This document shows, in pieces, positions 30,632-41,515 of a stretch of 64,000 nt of DNA. How positions within the stretch are numbered: the stretch's first letter is position 1; every line of letters starts with the position of its first letter. The position numbers and the translations under genes were made by a program. The stretch is from Bufo bufo (Eukaryota > Chordata > Amphibia > Anura > Bufonidae), in assembly GCF_905171765.1 (NCBI RefSeq), contig NC_053390.1, positions 137,036,820-137,100,819 on the forward strand. The letters are read 5' to 3'. The notes under the pieces were generated by a model. The model was not told the DNA's origin and did no database searches. It saw only the letters and a list, made by a program, of their open reading frames with translations.

Positions 30632-31500
30632 TAGGCCTCATGCACACAAACGTTTTTTTTTTTCGTGTATGTTCCGTTTTTTTGCGTTCCATATACGGAC
30701 TGTATACGGAACTATTCATTTCAATGGATCTGCAAAAAATATGGAAGGTACTCCGTATGCCTTCCGTTTCCGTTTTTCCGTTCCGTTCAAAGATAGAACA
30801 TGCCCTATTAGGCTTATGTGCGCTCCGTGGCCCTATTGCGGACCGCATTTGCGGATCCGCAATACACGGGCACCGTTCCGTGTGAATTCCGCATCAGGGA
30901 TGCAGACCCATTTGGTCTGAAAATCCGGAGATGCGGAACGGAACCCTACGGAAGCACTACGGAGTGCTTCTGTGGGGTTTCGTCCCGTACTTCCGTTCCA
31001 CATAAAGATAGAACATGTCTTATCTTTCTGCGGAACGGCCGGATTGCGGACCCATTAAAGTAAATGGGTTTGCGATCCGCTGCGGCGGCCCCACGGTGGG
31101 TGTTCGTGCATTGCGGCCCGCAGCACGGCCACAGGGCGCACAAGATCGCGTGCAAGAGGCCTTATTGTCCGCATAACGGACAAGGATAGTACTGTTCTAT
31201 TAGAGGCCAGCTGTTCAGTTATACAAAAAACGGAATGCACACGGACATCATCCGTATTTTTTGCTGGCCGCAAAATACTGAAAATACCATAGGGTCGTGT
31301 GCAAGAGGCCTTAGGGCTCATTCACACGAATGTGTGCTGCCCGTTGCCGTATTGCGGACAGCATTTGCGGATCCGCAATACACGGGCACCGTCCGCATCA
31401 CAGATGCGGACCCATTAACTTCAATGGGTCCGCAAATCCAGAGATGCGGAACAGTGCAGAACGGAAGCACTGAACGGAACACTAAGGAAGCACACATCCA
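30632..31500. mobile_element. nested or tandem MITEs of the ggctcatgcac family
   Basis: Left-end words occur near 30632 (taggcctcatgcacacaaac) and 31311 (tagggctcattcacacgaat). Right-end words occur near 31145 (cgtgcaagaggccttat) and 31294 (tcgtgtgcaagaggcctta). Several copies are joined or inserted into one another, so individual limits cannot be fixed. Confidence 0.65.
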
Positions 31501-31646
31501 TTTGTCAAACTCTCAGCCATGTCACCAAAATGGTAGGATTTCCTATCTTATACGATATTTGGAAGCAACAGAATTTGCTGAAGTGAAGCAGTTTGCTGAC
31601 ATTACTGCCAGCATTGTTCTGCTCTTAGCCAGCATTACAGAGGTTA

Positions 31647-31951
31647 AAGTCTCATGCACAGATGCGGACCCATTCACTTGAATGGGTCCGCAATCCAGGA
31701 AATGCGGAACGGAGGCACGGAACCCCACGGAAGCACTACGGAGTGCTTCCGTGGTGTTTCTGTCCGTGCCTCCACATCGCAAAAAAATAGAACATGTTCT
31801 ATTTTTTTACGGTGCAAACGGGTCACGGACCCATTCAAGTTGAATGGGTCTCGATCTGTCCCGGCCTCCGCACGGATGTTGCCCGTGCATTGGGGACCCC
31901 AAATTGCGGTCCCCAATGCACGGAATGGCCGCACAACAGCCGTGTGCATGA
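31647..31951. mobile_element. MITE of the ggcctcatgcac family
   Basis: Left tctcatgcacagatgcgg, right agccgtgtgcatgaggccta, with internal complementary stretches ccacggaagcactacgga / gtgcttccgtgg. Non-coding. Confidence 0.75.
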
Positions 31952-32053
31952 GGCCTAAATTTAAGGAGAACGGACTCCTTCATAGTCTGTCCACAGATGA
32001 CCTCTGGATTTTATATGATGCGCCTTCACACCTAACGTTCTGTCCACAACTTA

Positions 32054-32228
32054 GGGGGAGCTTTATCAAACTGGTGTAAAGTAGAACTGGCTTAGTTGTC
32101 CATAGCAACCAATCAGATTCCATCTATCATTTTCCAAAGGAGCTGTGAAAAATGAAAGGTGGAATCGGATTGTTTGCTATGGGCAACTAAGCCAGTTCTA
32201 CTTTACACCAGTTTGATAAAGCTCCCCC
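32054..32228. mobile_element. palindromic MITE, TTA TSD
   Basis: gggggagctttatcaaactg with the complementary end cagtttgataaagctccccc. The arms continue through gtaaagtagaactggcttag. TTA flanks both sides (32051-32053, 32229-32231). A compact, well-preserved hairpin of 175 bp. Confidence 0.85.
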
Positions 32229-32552
32229 TTAGTGCTTAGTCATAAGGAAGGTTATCTAAGCATCTCGTACTTCTGAACGTCATGACTAACAAATCTTTTC
32301 TTATTTGCCCTGCTGAAGGACGTACATTTTTGGTGAGGATATCAATCGGTCATGGGATGATTTCTAAGCATTTCACATTAAAGAGGATGTGTGTTTCAAA
32401 CCATCTAAAATGATAAATTAAGCAACTTTGCAATTAGCCTTAGTTAAAAGTCTACCCTTTTGGATCTGCAGCCCGTGCATATGTTTTCATAGTAACAGAC
32501 TACAAACAAAGCCTCTGTAGTCTGAAGCTGCAATTGTACTCCCTTCTCCTTA

Positions 32553-32797
32553 GGCCTCATGCACACGGCCGTTGTTTTGGTCCACATCCGAGCCGGATGC
32601 GGACCCATTCACTTCAATAGGGCCACAAAAGATGCGGACAGCACTCCGTGTGCTGTCCGCATCCGTGGCTCCGTTCCGTGGACCGCAAAAAAAAAAAATA
32701 ACATATCCTATTCTTGTCCACTCTTTGCGGACAAGAATAGGCAGTTATATTAAAGGCTGTCCGTGCCGTTCCGCACAACGGTCGTGTGCATATAGCC
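32553..32797. mobile_element. MITE of the ggcctcatgcac family
   Basis: Left ggcctcatgcacacggccg, right acggtcgtgtgcatatagcc, with interior hairpin ttcttgtccactctttgcgg / acaagaatagg. The flanks read TTA and TAA, so the duplication is imperfect. Confidence 0.8.
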
Positions 32798-32939
32798 TAA
32801 TTCTTAGTAACAAGATAATTTAATAAGAAGTAAGAAATAGGTAAGAAGGAATATGACTGCAGGGTCAGACTACACAGGGTTTGTTTGTAGTCCCTAACCA
32901 TCCATACACATGGGTTTTTATAGACCTGTTGAGTAAACC

Positions 32940-33743
32940 CCTTAATGACTGCCAATATGCCTTTTCACAGTGGCCACCAAGGGACCCTTATTCTAGGCCC
33001 CCACCTTTTTACAACAGCCAAGTCTAAGTGCTGCATGGTTCTCCTGTGCCGCAAAGAGCAGGAGCTCGGCTCTTGTATGATAGCGGGACTCCTGCTCTAA
33101 TGGCCTTGATCACCAGAAGCGCCAATTCCAACTATTTAACCCCTTAGATGCCACATTTAATAGTGACCATGGCATCTATGTGGTTTTAGAGGAAGGAGAG
33201 GAGCAGTGGTCCAGAGGCACGGCCTAATAGGTTGCCTGTCAGTTTCACACTGACATCATAATACACTGTACTATGGAAGCGATTGGAGGATTGCATGTCA
33301 AAGTCCCCTTGTTGGACTAATAAGTGGTAAAAATAAGCGTAAAAAATGCTTTTCAGTGAAACAAAATTGCAAAAATAAAATCCCCTCCAAACATTTGGTA
33401 TCGCACATCTGTAACGACCCACACTATAGAATTACCACGTAATTTATCCCACACGGTAAACACTGTAAAAACAAAAAAACTATGGCAGAATTGCTGTTTT
33501 TTTGCTTGTTCACCACCAAAAAGATGAAATAAAGAGTGATCAAAACATTATATACACCATAAAAAGCAAGCCCTCACACAGCTCCGTAGAAAGATAAAAT
33601 AGTTATGGGTCTTGGGATGTGGCGATGTAAAAACATAAAAAAAAGAATTTTTATTGTACAAAAGTAAAAAAAAAAATACATTATATGTATTTGATATCTC
33701 TATAATTGTACTGACCCAAAGATTTAAGTTAGCTTGTTATTTA
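32940..33743. mobile_element. host repeat, left part (interrupted by PLE)
   Basis: A non-coding AT-rich repeat that resumes at 41357 after the PLE and continues to about 41950, itself interrupted there by a MITE at 41516-41847. The join is supported by the duplication cttgttattta at 33733-33743 and 41346-41356. Superfamily unknown. Confidence 0.55.
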
Positions 33744-33980
33744 AGTGGAAGGGTCCAGCTTCTGATAAAATGATATCCTATATTCAATGCGGTAAAATCC
33801 ATACAAAACAAGACAGATGCAAAATCGGCGCGTTTCGGATCTCAAGTTAACGATCCTTACTCATGATATAAAATGCCATCTGTGACTCTCCCATATAAAT
33901 ACACTTGCTCCAATCAAATGCATAGAAACAGCATCACATGATAATTGGGTGTGGGCAAATCACAAAACATGGAATGACAA
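33744..33980 (-). repeat. 5' inverted terminal repeat of the PLE
   Basis: Reverse complement of 41015-41258 with a few differences. Shared words include ggaagggtccagcttctgat and gccatctgtgactctcccat. It holds the hammerhead-like motif at 33832-33867 (minus). Confidence 0.9.
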
Positions 33981-34189
33981 AAAAAACAACTATGATGCCG
34001 AGTGGAGTGAAGGGATTTCAGCAGGCATTAGATGTGCTGCGCGCAGATGCCCCTACTTTGGGTTATAGGATTAGTCCCAGCCTTTTCTGTGACCGCCCAA
34101 AGGCCAAACCAGTGTGGCTTTCATATCAGGGTAGCTCTAAATGTGGCCACTGAAAATGCACATGCTGTGAACATACTGTATGTCTGTTA

Positions 34190-34471
34190 GGGCTCATTCA
34201 GAGCTGTCCGCAGAAATGCGGATCCGTTTTTTTTGCGGATTAGATGCTGTCCCATTCACTTCTATGGGGCCCTTTTCTTCCATTGCTCGGCTGAGCAAAA
34301 ACATGAAATATGTCCTATACTTGTCAGTGAAAATCAGGACATGGCCCTATTGAAGTCTATGGATCAGCAAAAAACGGAATGCAATCAGTTTTTTTTGCAA
34401 ACCTGCTGATATATCCACAAAAAAACGGATCCGCATTTTTGCGGACAGCATACGGCCGTCTGAATGAGCCC
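34190..34471. mobile_element. MITE inside the PLE, TTA TSD
   Basis: gggctcattcagagctgtcc with the complementary end gtctgaatgagccc, flanked by TTA at 34187-34189 and 34472-34474. Interior tgcggatccgttttttttgc and its complement form a second hairpin. Confidence 0.9.
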
Positions 34472-34715
34472 TTAGTCAAACAGTCACGTCCACAGTGAAT
34501 GGAAGAAGTCACAAAATAAAACAATATATTAACTGCAACACTGAGTTTGCATTTAATTGCATGTATTAAATGCTCTATGCAATTATAGGATGTACCACCA
34601 AACAGATTAAAACCAGAATATCATTTATCTGATATACCTCACCATCAAACACGTAATGTTTCTTCTGCCACTTTGCACTTTGCCATTGTACATGAGGGTA
34701 ATAGAAAAAGTTTTA

Positions 34716-35626
34716 GGCCTCTTTCAGACGGGCGAAATTTCTGCGCGGGTGCGATGCGTGAGGTGAACGCATTGCACCCGCACTGAATCCGGACCCTCTC
34801 ATTTCTATGGGGCTGTGCCCACGAGTGGCGATTTTCACGCATCACTTATGCGTTGCGTGAAAATCGCAGCATGTTCTATATTCTGCGTTTTTCACGCAAC
34901 GCAGGCCCCATAGAAGTGAATGGGGCTGCGTGAAAATCGCAAGCATCCGCAAGCAAGTGCGGATGCGGTGCGATTTTCACGCATGGTTGCTAGGTGACGA
35001 TTGGGATGGGGAAAATAATAGCATCCTTAATACAGAATGCTTAGTAAAATAGGGCTCGAGGGGTTAAAAAAATAATAATAATAATTTAACTCACCTTAAT
35101 CCACTTGTTCGTGCAGCCCAGCTTCTCTTCTGTCTTCTTCTTTGAGGAATAGGACCTTTGATGACGTCACTGCGCTCATCACATGGTCCGTCACATGATC
35201 CATCACCATGGTAAAAGATCATGTGATGGACCATGTGATGAGTGCAGTGACGTCATCAAAGGTCCTATTCCTCAAAGAAGAAGACAGAAGAGAAGCTGGG
35301 CTGCACGAACAAGTGGATTAAGGTGAGTAAAAAAAAAAATATTTATTTTTTTAACCCCTCTAGCCCTATTGTACTATGCATTCTGTATTAAGAATGCTAT
35401 TATTTTCCCTTATAGCCATGTTATAAGGGAAAATAATACAATCTACAAACACCTAACCCAAACCCGAACTTCTGTGAAGAAGTTCGGGATTGGGTACCAA
35501 ACATGCCGTTTTTTCTCATGCGCGTGCAAAAAGCATTACATTGTTTTGCACTCGCGTGGAAAAATCGTGCATGTTCTCGCAACGCACCCGCATCTTTTTT
35601 CCCGCAGTGCCCATGTGAAACCAGCC
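34716..35626. mobile_element. mosaic MITE inside the PLE with ~190-bp arm palindrome
   Basis: Flanked by TTA at 34713-34715 and 35627-35629. The outer ends are only weakly inverted (ggcctctttcagacggg, ccatgtgaaaccagcc). The core 35030-35412 is a near-perfect palindrome centred near 35215 (atcaccatggt region), with arms including gacctttgatgacgtcac. A short palindrome of the ttttcccttatagcc type follows at about 35396-35440. Confidence 0.8.
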
Positions 35627-35684
35627 TTAGAGTTCAGGGTGTGGAGAGGGTCACATTCCCAGTTAGAGGGGGTGACCATAGACG

Positions 35685-37404
35685 CAGTGGCGTAACTATC
35701 GGGGCTCGAGCTCAGAAGGGGCCCAGGAGCAGTCACTGTACTTCGTCACCCCGGGCCCCTGTCAGAGCAGCTGACTTCTTCTGCACTTGCACCTCTGACC
35801 TGACATCAGTGACATTGCTCCGCCTCTCCCCTCCTTAGTTCTTATGATGGACACTGACCAGCAACAGGACGGCCCGATGTGGGCGGAGCTATGACAGCCA
35901 CGCCCCTTTTCTACCCACGATTCCTGCAGCCTGAACCTTCCCTGCCCAGCAAGCTGAACATCAGTTGCATTGCCACAACTGCACCAGTGACGTGAGGTTA
36001 TATTCAGCTTTCCCAGACTGTGCACATGTGACATGCAGTACAGTAGGAAAGCTGGGTGAATTATATCATAAAATGTCATCCAGCTTCCCTACTATCCTGC
36101 ATGGCACAAGTGCAGAGGCATTAGAGTATGCGGGAGGGGCACAGCAGGAAAGCTGGGTGTCTATATATGTGTATTGTATATGTGTGCGTCCATGTATGTG
36201 GTGACTGTGTGCATGAATGCATCCATGTATGTGGAGAGTGTGTGTATGAGTGTGTCCATGTATGTGGAGACTGCGTCCATGTATGTGGAGAGTGCGTGTA
36301 TGACTGCATCCATTTATGTGGTGAGTGCGTGTATGACTGCATCCATTTATGTGGAGAGTGCGTGTATGACTGCGTCCATGTATGTGGAGAGTGTGTGTAT
36401 GAGTGTGTCCATGTATGTGGAGAGTGTGTGTATGAGTGCGTCCATGTATATGTGGAGAGTGTGTGTATGACTGCATCTATGTATATGGTGAGTGCGTGTA
36501 TGAGTGTGTCCATGTATATGTTGAGTGTGTGTATGACTGCGTCCATGTATGTGGAGAGTGCGTGTATGACTGCATCCATGTATGTGGAGAGTGCGTGTAT
36601 GACTGCGTCCATGTATGTGGAGAGTGCATCCATGTATGTGGAGAGTGTGGGTATGACTGCATCCATGTATGTGGAGAGTGCGTGTATGACTGCATCCATG
36701 TATGTGGAGAGTGTGTGTATGACTGCATCCATGTATGTGGAGAGTGCGTGTATGACTGCGTCCATGTATGTGGAGAGTGTGTGTATGACTGCGTCCATGT
36801 ATGTGGAGAGTGTGTGTATGACTGCATCCATGTATGTGGAGAGTGTGTGTATGACTGCATCCATGTATGTGGAGAGTGCGTGTATGACTGCGTCCATGTA
36901 TGTGGAGAGTGCGTGTATGACTGCGTCCATGTATGTGGAGAGTGTGTGTATGACTGCATCCATGTATGTGGAGAGTGCGTGTATGACTGCATCCATGTAT
37001 GTGGAGAGTGCGTGTATGACTACGTCCATGTATGTGAAGAGTGCGTGTATGACTGCTTCCATGTATGTGGAGAGTGCGTGTATGACAGCATCTATGTATG
37101 TGGAGAGTGCGTGTATGACTGCGTCCATGTATGTGGAGAGTGTGTGTATGACGGGTCTATTACAATTGCAGCGCAGGTTTTAAAGGGGTTGAGTTGAATA
37201 TAAACTCCGTCAGCAACTGGAAATGTTAAAAAACAAAGTTGTGCTAAAAATGACAGTAAATACAGTAAATAAAAAGTCACAAAATAGCCATATAAGAGGG
37301 GTTTGCACAGGAGGAGGCGGTTTGTGAAGAAGTGTGTAAGTGTGTGTGGGGGGCCCCGTACAAAAATTTGCTGTGGGGCCCAGTCAGTTCTAGTTACGCC
37401 TCTG
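35685..37404 (+). mobile_element. non-autonomous hAT element, TSD catagacg
   Basis: 1720 bp. Ends cagtggcgtaactat and agttacgcctctg fit the CAG(N)GG hAT terminal pattern. The 8-bp sequence catagacg is duplicated exactly at 35677-35684 and 37405-37412. There is no transposase. More than half the element is a 33-bp minisatellite (36155-37150). It is inserted into PLE endonuclease coding sequence. Confidence 0.93.
36155..37150. repeat. 33-bp minisatellite inside the hAT
   Basis: About 30 copies of tgtatgactgcgtccatgta-tgtggagagtgcg with C/T and G/A variants. As the period is 11 codons and the unit lacks stops in several frames, frames of 250-350 codons appear on both strands. They encode only 11-residue repeats and I do not call them genes. 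Confidence 0.95.
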
Positions 37405-37829
37405 CATAGACGCAAACTACTAAGTAGAGAGGCATATTGGATGTTCGAACTTGGTAGCCCCTTCCAGTGGCGTCGCCAGGGGGGGGACAGAGGGGGCCAC
37501 GGCCCCCCCTACATCATGCTGTGCCCCCCAACTAAAATTCCCCCCCCCCCCCCCAAGTGAAGTGAGCCGCCAGCGTCTTCATACAGCGTCCGGCTGCAGA
37601 GCAGAGTGAGGAGGGGAGAGGGGGCGGGGCATGCACGGCAGTACCCAATAGGCTCCGCCCACCTTCCAGGCAGGAAAGGCAGTGAGTGCAGAGCCAGGAG
37701 CTGGAGCATGAATGAAGGCAGACTCCAGGCAGAGAGTGATTCAAGCGACCCAGAGTGAGTGACAGTCCCTGAGTGCAGAGTCCCCCCCCTGTGTAATTAG
37801 GTGAGAGGAGGGGAGAGGCGGCCATTATA

Positions 37830-38112
37830 TTAATAACAAAGAGGGGGACATTATATTAATAATAAATAGGGGGCCAATACATTAGTATTAATGTAATGTC
37901 CCCCTCTTTATTATTAATATAATGGCCCCCTCTTTGTTATTAATATAATAGCCCCCTCTTTATTATTAATATAATGGCCCCCTCTTTAATAACAAAGAGG
38001 GGGCCATTATATTAATAATAAAGAGGGGGCTATTATATTAATAACAAAGAGGGGGACATTATATTAATAATAAAGCGGGGGCTATTGTATTATTAACAAA
38101 GAGGGGGACATT
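37830..38112. repeat. ~25-bp minisatellite with two orientation switches
   Basis: Units of attaataacaaagagggggac run forward, then as the complement (ccccctctttgttattaata) from about 37890 to 37990, then forward again to about 38110. The block can form large alternative cruciforms. Confidence 0.9.
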
Positions 38113-38899
38113 ATAATATACAGGGGAAATAATATTATGAGGAATGGGGGACTATCTGTCTGGCTCTAGCCCAGTATTGGGGGGCAGCAGGATGAGTGTT
38201 GAGACACCAGGAAGGAGAGGATGAGAGTAAAGTGAGGAACCTAAAAAAAATTCTGTGAAACTCTGCAGAGACGAGAAGCGGCTGAAAGAAAGTATCATGG
38301 CGGTCTTATCTCTGAATGAAGACGTCGGGGAGAGTCTACATCACAGGAGACGTCACTGGATGTAACAGGTATGGGGCGGTATTATACTGTAATAATAATG
38401 TCCATGCACATATCTGTTTCACAGTAGGGTTGGGGGAGGAGATTGAGAATATGGCCCACCCTGCCGCATTCGGCCCCAGACTTCAGGTCACACTGTGTGT
38501 GTTCTGAATTCTGGGGGCTTACACCCATCTACTACATTATCTGTACTCAGAGTTATCACTGTGTTATCTGTGGTGCTACATAGGACTGCAGGTGATCTAC
38601 TACAGTATCTGTTAAAAGGGGCGTGCCTGGGGTAGGGGGGGGGCGCAATTTTTGGCTTGCCCTGGGTGCTGGCAACCCACGCTACGCCACTGGGGGAGGG
38701 AGAGGCGTGTCCCTTCCCCTTCCTCTGATAGGCTGCAGGCACTAGGCCGGCAGCCTATCAGAGGCCGGCGCAGGCGGCACGATGACGTCATCGCGCCGCC
38801 TGAGCCTTACAGCGCGGGACACAGAAAGAGTCTGCATCGCATCGCTGACACTGAGGTAAGTATAAGTGTTTTTTTTTTGTTTGTTTTTTTACAATAGTG

Positions 38900-39880
38900 T
38901 TACTGGCACATTATGGGGGCTTATTACAATGGGGGGGGGGACTTAATACTGGCACATGATGGGGGGGACTTAAAACTGGCACATGATGATGGGGGGGACT
39001 TAATACTGGCACATGATGATGGGGGGGACTTAATACTGGCACATGATGATGGGGACTTAATACTGGCACATGATGGGGGGGACTTAATACTGGCACATGA
39101 TGATGGGACTTAATACTGGCACATGATGATGGGACTTAATACTGGCACATGATGATGGGGGGGACTTAATACTGGCACATGATGATGGGGGCGACTTAAT
39201 ACTGGCACATGATGGGGGGGGACTTAATACTGGCACATGATGATGGGGGGGACTTAATACTGGCACATGATGGGGGGGACTTAATACTGGCACATGATGG
39301 GGGGGACTTAATACTGGCACATGATGGGGGGGACTTAATACTGGCACATGATGATGGGGGGACTTAATACTGGCACATGATGATGGGGGGGACTTAATAC
39401 TGGCACATGATGATGGGGGGGACTTAATACTGGCACATGATGGGGGGGACTTAATACTGGCACATGATGGGGGGGCTTAATACTGGCACATGATGGGGGG
39501 CTTAATACTGGCACATGATGGGGGGGCTTAATACTGGAACATGGGGGGGCTTAATACTGGCACGTAATGGGGGGGGCTTAATACTGGCACGTAATGGGGG
39601 GGCTTAATACTGGCACGTAATGGGGGGCTTATTACTAGCATGTAATGGGGGGCTTATTACTGGCACATTGGGGGGCTTATTACTGGCACGTGATGGGGGG
39701 CTTATTACTGGCACGTGATGGGGGGCTTATTACTGGCACGTGATGGGGGGCTTATTACTGGCACGTGATGGGGGCTATTGTTACTGGCACGTGATGGGGG
39801 CTTATTACTGGCACGTTGGGGGGCTCTTGTTACTGGCAGTGGCACGTTATTGAGGGCACTTATTACTGGCACATTATTGG
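38900..39880. repeat. ~26-30 bp G-rich minisatellite
   Basis: About 36 units of ggcacatgatgatggggggac-ttaatact, drifting to ttattactggcacgtgatgg toward the right. Units end in G runs of 4 to 9. The preceding sequence (ttacagcgcgggacac ... gaggtaagtataagtgtttt) is shared with 56060-56140. Confidence 0.95.
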
Positions 39881-41014
39881 TGGGCGCTATAGCGGCATCT
39901 ACTGAGGCCACAAAGAAGGGGTGTTTTATAAGGGGGGCTCTGTACAGTAGCATTTTATACTGGGACACATTATGGTGGGTACTATGGAGAAGGGGAGACA
40001 GGAGTACTATGGAGTCATCTACGGGGGGCACTAAGAAGGGGTATTTTATACTTGCAAATTATGGGGGACACTGAGGGCATCTACTTTGGCACGATATATG
40101 GGGCATTTTATACTGGTACATTATGGGGGGCACTAGCAGGAAGGGGGGAGAGGAGCACTATGGAGGCATTTACTGGGGCACTATATAGTTTTTTTTTATA
40201 CTGGCACATTATGGGGGACATTAGCTCAACTGGGGGCATAAGGGGGTATGTTTTGCACATTATAAGGAGAATTATTTCTACTGGGGGGCATTATGGTGGG
40301 TTTTATTACTCCCCCATGGTATGACCCCCTAGTAGCAGCACCAGCCTCTCCCTGCTCTGCTATCCCTCAGCCCCTTCTCCAAATCCTTATTATGAAATCT
40401 TTATCATTAGGATAAAACACAACAGCAGCTCCGCCGAGCCCCCGGACAAAGTGTTGAAGTGGTGTCCGAGATCCCCAAGGGCCAAGCCAAGTAACTGTAA
40501 GTGTTCATGTGAAATATGTTTATTTTATATATGTGCACTCCTGTGAGAGGCAGGGAGGGAGATCTGTGGATGACACTGTTATGGAGGGGGCAATGGGGAT
40601 GACACTGTCATGGAGGGGGAAATGGGTATGACACTGTCATGGGGTGGATCTGTGGATGACACATATAGCATAAGATGCTATATACGGTATGTGGCATCCA
40701 CAGATCCCCCCCATAGCAGTGTCATCCACAGATCCCTCTCTCTATAAAAGTGTCATCCACAGACAGCTGGACTTTTCTTCCCTGTTGCGGTTTTAGGTAT
40801 TGGGTAAAGTATTGTAGCATTTCTAAGCGTACTTGTATAAATGTATCATTGTTATAGCTGCCCCCCCTACTTTTGTCCTGGCCCCCAGTGTGCCCCCCCA
40901 AAATTTGAAAGCTAGAGACGCCACTGGCCCCTTCCCCTCAGGCATGAACAAAAAACATGACTTAATTTTACAGTATTAATTTGTTATGTTTTTTTTTCCC
41001 CTGTACATGTTGGA

Positions 41015-41258
41015 TTTGTCATTCCATGTTTTGTGATTTGCCCACACCTGATTATCATGTGATGTTGTTTCTATGCATTTGATTGATGAAGTGTATTTAT
41101 ATGGGAGAGTCACAGATGGCATTTTATATCATGAGTAAGGATCGTTAACTTGAGATCCGAAACGTGTCGATTTTGCATCTGTCTTGTTTTGTATGGATTT
41201 TACCTCATCAAATAAAAGATATCATTTTTATCAGAAGCTGGACCCTTCCACTTTTTAC
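41015..41258 (+). repeat. 3' terminal repeat of the PLE
   Basis: Complement of 33744-33980. It holds the motif atcatgagtaaggatc ... gatccgaaac (41128-41163) and an aataaaag at about 41208. About 87 bp of tail (41259-41345) follow before the target duplication. Confidence 0.9.
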
Positions 41259-41515
41259 ACAGTTTATATTGGCTTTGTCCTGGCCACATCCGTGCCTCTG
41301 ATACGATACGCAGCTGAGCGCTGCAATTTGACTTTCTATATCTAACTTGTTATTTATGCCGCAATGTGAATGAATCAAAATTTTAAATGTAAAAAGACAA
41401 AGATAGTATTGCTGATTCTTCTCCCAAAAAGAATAAAAATGAATCGGTAAGTTTTGTGTGCCCCAAAATGGTGCCATTAAAAACTACAACTTGTCCTGCA
41501 AAAAGCAAGCCCTTA

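Larger units (their letters stand above)
37465..40926 (+). mobile_element. non-autonomous hAT element, TSD gccccttc
   Basis: 3462 bp. Ends cagtggcgtcgccagg and agagacgccactg match the hAT pattern. gccccttc is duplicated exactly at 37457-37464 and 40927-40934. The interior holds an inverted minisatellite (37830-38112), a G-rich minisatellite (38900-39880), a module shared with 17420-17915 and 56056-57830, and a short ggatctgtggatgacac array (40555-40755). No transposase is present. Confidence 0.93.
33985..40975 (+). pseudogene. PLE endonuclease (GIY-YIG) relic in five pieces
   Basis: Piece 1 (about 33985-34187) reads through a KPVWLSYQGSSKCGH stretch followed by C..CC, the Cys/His linker found between RT and endonuclease. 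Piece 2 (about 34475-34712) has KIKQYINCNTEF (34507-34542) and GCTTKQIKTR (34588-34617), the conserved core of the endonuclease, with in-frame stops and frameshifts. Piece 3 (35630-35676) holds the VWRG region. Piece 4 (37413-37464) encodes REAYWMFELGS. Piece 5 (40935-40975) completes the C-terminus. Pieces 4 and 5 are split by an hAT whose 8-bp duplication accounts exactly for the break. In active PLEs the endonuclease nicks the target to prime reverse transcription; this copy is dead. Confidence 0.8.
33744..41345 (+). mobile_element. Penelope-like element (PLE), 5'-truncated and multiply interrupted
   Basis: Flanked by an 11-bp duplication, cttgttattta. A 5' inverted copy of the terminal repeat (33744-33980, minus) is followed directly by plus-strand coding relics of the RT-endonuclease linker and the GIY-YIG endonuclease, then the 3' terminal repeat (41015-41258). 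The reverse transcriptase is absent. Four later insertions split it: MITEs 34190-34471 and 34716-35626, and hATs 35685-37404 and 37465-40926. Inverted terminal repeats, variable target duplications and a GIY-YIG domain are hallmarks of PLEs (established knowledge). Confidence 0.85.

Noticed and set aside
28075..32079. Many frames of 80-150 codons
   Set aside because: They lie within palindromic MITEs, occur on both strands and share residues only because the MITEs share sequence.
36121..37197. Open frames of 250-351 codons on both strands
   Set aside because: They arise from a 33-bp tandem repeat (11 codons) without stops in several frames. The proteins are pure 11-residue repeats, on both strands at once, and the array lies within a non-autonomous hAT.
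38911..39347. Frames rich in PVLSPPHH or LILAHDDG repeats
   Set aside because: Translation of the minisatellite in the second hAT.
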